This document shows, in pieces, positions 59,856-64,000 of a stretch of DNA of 64,000 nucleotides. The number at the start of each line of letters is the position of its first letter. Within the stretch, counting starts at the first letter, position 1. Made by a program: the position numbers and the translations under genes. The DNA comes from Brevundimonas mediterranea (GTDB lineage: Bacteria; Pseudomonadota; Alphaproteobacteria; Caulobacterales; Caulobacteraceae): assembly GCF_014196125.1 (NCBI RefSeq), contig NZ_JACIDA010000001.1, positions 806,001 through 870,000 on the forward strand. Direction: 5' to 3'. The notes under the pieces were generated by a model. That model saw only the letters and a list, made by a program, of their open reading frames with translations, made no database searches and was not told the origin of the DNA.

Positions 59856-61235
59856 TCAGCGAATGCAGATCAGCTGGCCGTTGTCGGTCAGCACGTACAG
59901 GGCGCCGTTGTAAGCGGCGGGGGCGATATAGGCGGGGGCGCCCAGTTTCAGCGTCGTCTGGGCGACGCCCGTCTTGGGATCAAAGGCCACGGCCTCGCCG
60001 TAGGAGTTGACCATCACCAGGCGGTTGGAAGCCAGCAACGGACCCGACCATTGGGGATAGATGGTCCGACGGCCGAAGTTGAGGAACCCGCCGACCTTGC
60101 GCTTGCGCCCCTCGTTCAGTTCGCGGGTCCAGTAGATCTGGCCCGTGTCGCGATTGGCGGTGATCAGCTCGCCCGAGGTGGAGACGATGAAGACCACGTC
60201 GCCGACCGGCAGGGGGGCGTTCACGCCGGTGACCGGCAGCTGCCACTTGGGCTGACCCGAGCGCAGGTCCAGGGCCGAAAGAACGCCCGAATGGCTGACG
60301 CCATAGACCATGCCCCGGCTGATGACGGGGCGGCCGGCGACGTCGCGGACTTCCGACAGGGCGCTGGTGCGGCTGGTGCGCGACAGGGTCTGTTCCCACA
60401 ACGGCTGGCCGTTCAGGGCGCTGAGCGCGACCAACTGGCCCGACGAGAACGGCGCGATGACGGTGTTGCCGGTCACGGCCGGGCTGGAGGCGCGCATGAC
60501 GCGCGCCGGCTCGGCGATGCCGCGATAGGTCCAGTCCTGGGCGCCGGTGTTGACGTCGAAGGCGAACAGCTGGCTGTCCACATCGACGACGAAGACGTGG
60601 GCGCCGACGACCGTCGGGGCGCCGTGGATCGGGGAATCGACCTGCTGGGTCCAGACCACGCCGCCGGTCGCGGCGTCCAGGGCCGTCACCGAGCGATAGC
60701 CGGACGAGACGAAGACCTTGCCGCCGGCGAAGGCGACGCCGCCGCCGAAGCCGCCGCTGCGGTCACGCTCGGCGTCCTTGACGTTGACCTTCCACAGGAT
60801 ATCGCCGGTGTCGGCCGAGACGGCCGAGACGGTCGATTCGCCGTCCAGCACGAAGATCTTGCCGTCGGCGGCGACGATGGGCGCCATGACATTGCCGACG
60901 CGGGCCGAGCCCTCGCCCACGCTGCGCTTCCAGGCGATCTGGAAATTGGGGGCCGCGATGACGTGTTCAACCAGATTTTCCGAGGTCCCGCCCGGCTGGG
61001 TCCAGGCCGTGGCGGCCTGGGGTCCCGGCAGGAAGTAGTCGCGGCCGGACAGGGCGGCCGACGGCGCCAGCTGCTGTTCGAACTCGAGCACCGAGATGCG
61101 TTCGCCGGCCGAGGCGGTCGCCTTGGCGTCGTCCTTCTTGCCCAGGCCGAACGGCAGGTTACGGCTGACCGTGCCGCATGAGGCCATGGTGGCGGCGACG
61201 CCGCAGATCAGCGCGACTTTCAGAACTCGGTTCAT
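59856..61235 (-). CDS. BamB-like PQQ-repeat outer-membrane lipoprotein
   Basis: 459 residues from ATG 61235, which gives a clean lipoprotein signal MNRVLKVALICGVAATMASC; a GTG nine codons upstream that overlaps the previous stop is less likely. A seven- to eight-bladed beta propeller follows (repeats such as GKIFVLDGESTVSAVSADTG and ALDAATGGVVWTQQ). It matches BamB, which helps the BAM complex fold outer-membrane proteins. It is downstream of a YfgM-like gene, the standard yfgM-bamB-der order. Confidence 0.92.
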   Translation of the reverse strand: MNRVLKVALICGVAATMASCGTVSRNLPFGLGKKDDAKATASAGERISVLEFEQQLAPSAALSGRDYFLPGPQAATAWTQPGGTSENLVEHVIAAPNFQIAWKRSVGEGSARVGNVMAPIVAADGKIFVLDGESTVSAVSADTGDILWKVNVKDAERDRSGGFGGGVAFAGGKVFVSSGYRSVTALDAATGGVVWTQQVDSPIHGAPTVVGAHVFVVDVDSQLFAFDVNTGAQDWTYRGIAEPARVMRASSPAVTGNTVIAPFSSGQLVALSALNGQPLWEQTLSRTSRTSALSEVRDVAGRPVISRGMVYGVSHSGVLSALDLRSGQPKWQLPVTGVNAPLPVGDVVFIVSTSGELITANRDTGQIYWTRELNEGRKRKVGGFLNFGRRTIYPQWSGPLLASNRLVMVNSYGEAVAFDPKTGVAQTTLKLGAPAYIAPAAYNGALYVLTDNGQLICIR

Positions 61236-61258
61236 CTTGGGCGTCCTGTAGGGGGTCG

Positions 61259-62005
61259 TCACTGTTGGGCCGGGGCGATGGGAGTGGGCGCATTGGCGGC
61301 GCCGGCGGCGGGAGGAGCCGCGTTCTTGGCCGCATCGGCGATGCTCTTGAGCGCCCCCGCCGTGCCGGCGTCGATCGTGGCGACAGCAATGTTGGCGCGC
61401 TGACGAACATCATCAGGCACGTCCTGTCCCAGTTGCAGCAGGACGAAGGCCTCGCGGGCTTCCTTGGTCTTGCCGTGCTGCAGGCGGGCCAGGGCCAGGG
61501 CTTCCTGGGCGAAGGCGTGCAGCGGGCGCTTGTCTTCGGCCAGGGGCGTCAGGCGAGCCTCGATATCGGCCAGGGGCGCGGTATCCATGATCAGCAGGGC
61601 CGCCTTGAACGCCGCCGGGTCCGACAGGATCGGATCGCTGGAGGTCTTGGCGGCCTGGTCGAACAGCCGGACGGCGTCGGGAATCTTGTCGGCGGTCACG
61701 GCCAGGCCGGCCTGCTGCTGCAGGGCCAGGACCTTGTAGGCGTCATTGCCTTCCTTGACCGTCTCCTCGAAGGCGAGACGGGCCTCGGCCGGCTTTTCGG
61801 CGCGCAGGGCCTCCATGCCGCGATCATAGGCCTCGGCGCCCTTGGCGGCCTTGCTCGAATTCAGGCTGTCCCAGCCCCACCAGCCCAGGGCGGCGACCAG
61901 GGCGACCACCAGAATGACGCCCACGACGGGCAGCCATGTGCGGGCCAGGCGCTTGTACCGGTCGGAGCGAAGCTCCTCCTCGACCTGCTCGAAGACATCA
62001 ACCAC
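61259..62005 (-). CDS. YfgM-like TPR membrane protein
   Basis: 248 residues. A cytoplasmic stub (MVDVFEQVEEELRSDRYKRL), one membrane helix (about residues 24-44) and a periplasmic TPR-like helical domain (EAYDRGMEALRAEKPAEARL) with an Ala/Pro-rich end. In E. coli YfgM binds SecYEG and PpiD and helps proteins leave the translocon. Its position ahead of the BamB-like gene and der supports the name. Confidence 0.88.
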   Translation of the reverse strand: MVDVFEQVEEELRSDRYKRLARTWLPVVGVILVVALVAALGWWGWDSLNSSKAAKGAEAYDRGMEALRAEKPAEARLAFEETVKEGNDAYKVLALQQQAGLAVTADKIPDAVRLFDQAAKTSSDPILSDPAAFKAALLIMDTAPLADIEARLTPLAEDKRPLHAFAQEALALARLQHGKTKEAREAFVLLQLGQDVPDDVRQRANIAVATIDAGTAGALKSIADAAKNAAPPAAGAANAPTPIAPAQQ

Positions 62006-62084
62006 TGAAACGTCGCCCCAAAATCGCTAAAAGCAAACCGGCGCGGACCCTAGAGGTTCGCCCTTGCCGCCGCAACGTAGCCCG

Positions 62085-62921
62085 TTACTGCGAAGCCGGC
62101 TTTTTCGAGAAGTAGGTCTCGACTTCGGCAGGAAAACGGCGGGTTTTCACATCATTGGCGAAAGCGGCCGCCGCGCGGTCGATCTCGGTGCGCAGATCCG
62201 CGTATTTGCGCACGAATTTCGGGGTCCAGTCGAACAGGCCCAGCATGTCATTGACCACCAGAACCTGGCCGTCGCAGGCGGCCGAGGCGCCGATGCCGAT
62301 GGTGGGGACGTCGATGCTCTCGGTGATCTCGCGCGCCAGCGATTCGGCCACGCCCTCGATGACGATACAGAAGGCGCCGGCCTCGGCCGTGGCCCTGGCT
62401 TCCGCCATGACACGGTCCCGCTCGAAATCGGTGCGCCCCTTGGCCTTGAAACCGCCCTCGGCCAGAATCGCCTGGGGCCGCAGCCCGACATGACCCATGA
62501 CCGGGATGCCGCGCTTGACCAGGAAGGCGACGATCTCGGCTAGTTCGACGCTGGTCTCCAGCTTGACCGCCTGGGCGCCGGTTTCCTTCATGACGCGCAC
62601 GCAGTTGTCATAGGCGGCTTCCTTGCCGCCCTCATACGAGCCGAAGGGCATGTCGACGACGACCAGGGCCCGACGCGACCCGCGCACCACCGCCTGGCCG
62701 TGCAGGATCATCATCTCCAGCGTCACGCCCACGGTGTTCGGAAGGCCATGCACCGCCATGCCCAGGCTGTCGCCCACCAGCAGCACGTCGCAGTGCGGAT
62801 CCAGCAGACCCGCCATAGGCGCGTCATAGGCGGTGAGGCAGACGATGGGCTCGCCGCCCTTGCGGCCCGCGATATCGGGCACGGAGACGCGTTTGATCGT
62901 CTCCTGGGTGTGAACGGACAT
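62085..62921 (-). CDS. panB: 3-methyl-2-oxobutanoate hydroxymethyltransferase
   Basis: 278 residues from ATG 62921, with AGGAGG seven bases upstream; the longer open frame is not needed. A TIM barrel with [14 protein letters not shown] (metal-binding aspartate), [13 protein letters not shown] and [13 protein letters not shown], all hallmarks. It makes ketopantoate from ketoisovalerate and methylene-THF, the first pantothenate/CoA step. It is the last gene of its strand block; panC is not adjacent. Confidence 0.96.
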   Translation of the reverse strand: MSVHTQETIKRVSVPDIAGRKGGEPIVCLTAYDAPMAGLLDPHCDVLLVGDSLGMAVHGLPNTVGVTLEMMILHGQAVVRGSRRALVVVDMPFGSYEGGKEAAYDNCVRVMKETGAQAVKLETSVELAEIVAFLVKRGIPVMGHVGLRPQAILAEGGFKAKGRTDFERDRVMAEARATAEAGAFCIVIEGVAESLAREITESIDVPTIGIGASAACDGQVLVVNDMLGLFDWTPKFVRKYADLRTEIDRAAAAFANDVKTRRFPAEVETYFSKKPASQ

Positions 62922-62980
62922 CGAGGGGCCTCCTGACTTCAAGTCGGGTCAGATAAGCCCCGCGATCCCGCAAGTCACCC

Positions 62981-63382
62981 TCACACGTCCTGCGACAGCT
63001 TCACCAGACCCGCCGCCAGCACGGCGACGAGGGCTCCAGCCACGATCCAGAAGGCCATCATGCCCGACCCGTCCATCAGATCGAACGACCCGACGCCCAA
63101 GCCCTCCAGCCCAGATTGGGCCGCGCCCTGAGCCGTCGCCGCCGCCGTCCGCACGCCCTGCGTCAGAGTCGTCTCTCCGTCCGCGGAGAAGTTGAAATTC
63201 ACCCCCTCGCGCACCGCCAGAACGCCGCCGACCAGGCCGGCCCCCGTCAGGGCCAGGGTGCGCCAGCGCGACCGTTTCTCCATGCTGGCCTGGACGGTCG
63301 CCAGGAACAGGGCCTCGTCGGCCAGTCGAGGCGTCTGTGCGAACAGCCGCTCGATCATCGGATCGAATTCATCAGCCGACAT
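62981..63382 (-). CDS. Probable anti-sigma or regulatory membrane protein
   Basis: 133 residues from ATG 63382, behind GGGAGG. The first 40 residues are soluble (MSADEFDPMIERLFAQTPRL), then a hydrophobic stretch (ALTGAGLVGGVLAV) and a second helix near the C-terminus (AFWIVAGALVAVLAAG). It has no zinc-binding HxxxCxxC. Its start overlaps the end of the sigma-factor gene by 11 bases, the classic sigma/anti-sigma coupling, which is the main reason for the call. Confidence 0.65.
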   Translation of the reverse strand: MSADEFDPMIERLFAQTPRLADEALFLATVQASMEKRSRWRTLALTGAGLVGGVLAVREGVNFNFSADGETTLTQGVRTAAATAQGAAQSGLEGLGVGSFDLMDGSGMMAFWIVAGALVAVLAAGLVKLSQDV

Positions 63383-63929
63383 AGGTCGACCTCCCGCCTG
63401 ATGCCTGCGCCGGCTGAAGCCGGGCGCGGAGTTTATCCAGACCACGTTTGACATGTGACTTCACCGTGCCGAGCGGCAAATTCATGGCCGCCGCGATTTC
63501 GGGGTGGGACATCCCCGCGCCGTGGCACAGGGAGACGCAGACCCGTTCGGTTTCGTTGAGCGTCTTCATCGCCTCGTCCAGGTCCATGAAGCCGGCGTGA
63601 TCGACCACGACATCAGCCTGGTCAGTCTCGACCTCGGCGACATAGCGGGCCTCGCGCGCGACGCGCTTCAGATACAGGCGGGCGGCGATCTTCTTGATCC
63701 AGCCGGCGAAGGTCCCCTGCCCCCGGAACTCCGAGCAGCGCTGGAACCCCAGCAGGAAGGCGTCCTGGGCCACGTCGTCGGCCAGGGACGGCGCCGCGCC
63801 CATGCGGCGGAGCAGGCCCCGGACCGCCGACCCGTGCCGACGGACCAGTTCGCCATACTCCCGCCGTCCGCCGGCCGCCGCTTGGGCGGCCAGTTCGACG
63901 TCGTGGAGATCCCGCAGAGATTTGCTCAT
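63372..63929 (-). CDS. ECF RNA polymerase sigma factor (RpoE-like)
   Basis: 185 residues. Sigma-2 region: ADDVAQDAFLLGFQRCSEFR with the following WIKKIAARLYLKR helix. Sigma-4 region: HPEIAAAMNLPLGTVKSHVK helix-turn-helix. An ECF factor directs RNA polymerase to a stress regulon after release from an anti-sigma, which is probably the next gene. AAAGGGGG precedes its ATG. Confidence 0.92.
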   Translation of the reverse strand: MSKSLRDLHDVELAAQAAAGGRREYGELVRRHGSAVRGLLRRMGAAPSLADDVAQDAFLLGFQRCSEFRGQGTFAGWIKKIAARLYLKRVAREARYVAEVETDQADVVVDHAGFMDLDEAMKTLNETERVCVSLCHGAGMSHPEIAAAMNLPLGTVKSHVKRGLDKLRARLQPAQASGGRSTYVG

Positions 63930-63953
63930 GACAGCCCCCTTTGCTGTCCTCCG

Positions 63954-64000
63954 TCAGTCCGCGCCCTTGTTGAAGAAGCTCAACACGATGAAGGCCAGGC
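63954..64000 (-). CDS. C-terminal end of a gene that leaves the window
   Basis: The last 15 codons on the minus strand read LAFIVLSFFNKGAD then stop, a hydrophobic stretch with a charged end like the close of a membrane protein. Its stop is 25 bases before the sigma-factor start. Nothing more can be said. Confidence 0.5.
   Translation of the reverse strand, partial: LAFIVLSFFNKGAD

Overview
The window is high-GC alphaproteobacterial chromosome. The CC0125/CC1285-type lipoprotein, the large TonB receptor, the leucine-catabolism genes, the serS-surE-pcm-nlpD-like-yajC-secDF order and the general codon use point to Caulobacteraceae, most likely Brevundimonas or a close relative (an inference from family recognition, not a database match). 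Almost all of it is core chromosome; I see no transposase, integrase, CRISPR array or prophage.

Region by region. 1-4 kb: 5' end of mreB, a VTT/DedA membrane protein, a class I aspartate-type aminotransferase and a CPA2 antiporter. 4-11.4 kb: one minus-strand block, serS-surE-pcm-LysM/LytM lipoprotein-yajC-secD-secF, joining protein export, stationary-phase repair and a cell-wall amidase-activator-like protein. 11.7-17.8 kb: two tandem secreted M61 peptidases, a DJ-1/PfpI protein and a secreted PHB-depolymerase-like esterase. 17.9-25.9 kb: translation and transcription core genes (rplJL; rplKA; tRNA-Trp-secE-nusG), with a 4.3-kb block of accessory genes (GST, DUF2059, Nudix, HxlR/NAD(P)-binding pair, TPR-Asp/Asn hydroxylase) between rplA and rplJ. 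26-36 kb: a CNNM/CBS protein, a DUF938 methyltransferase, three pseudouridine synthases, an ATP12 chaperone, CrcB, an undescribed four-helix membrane protein and RarA. 36-41.5 kb: a Do-type lipoprotein protease, a 757-base gap holding a long palindromic repeat and a possible structured RNA, methylglutaconyl-CoA hydratase plus methylcrotonyl-CoA carboxylase beta subunit, and an AT-richer orphan membrane protein. 41.8-50 kb: rpsF-rpsR-rplI, a TonB receptor, a Rap1a/Tai-like protein with a membrane partner, dnaB, alr. 50-57 kb: Yip1 protein, radA, cvpA, purF, two SDR enzymes, an AraC regulator. 57-64 kb: minus-strand genes including Nudix, der, BamB-like, YfgM-like and panB, and an ECF sigma factor with a probable anti-sigma partner.

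The observations most worth a second look are an 80-residue in-frame insertion of unusual base composition inside seryl-tRNA synthetase next to the TXE loop, a run of precise hairpins in the gap at 37.7-38.0 kb that matches no RNA family I could recognise, the accessory block that splits the rplKAJL cluster, a Rap1a/Tai-like immunity-type gene translationally coupled to a membrane protein, and a PurF that keeps the processed N-terminal cysteine but has lost most Fe-S ligands.
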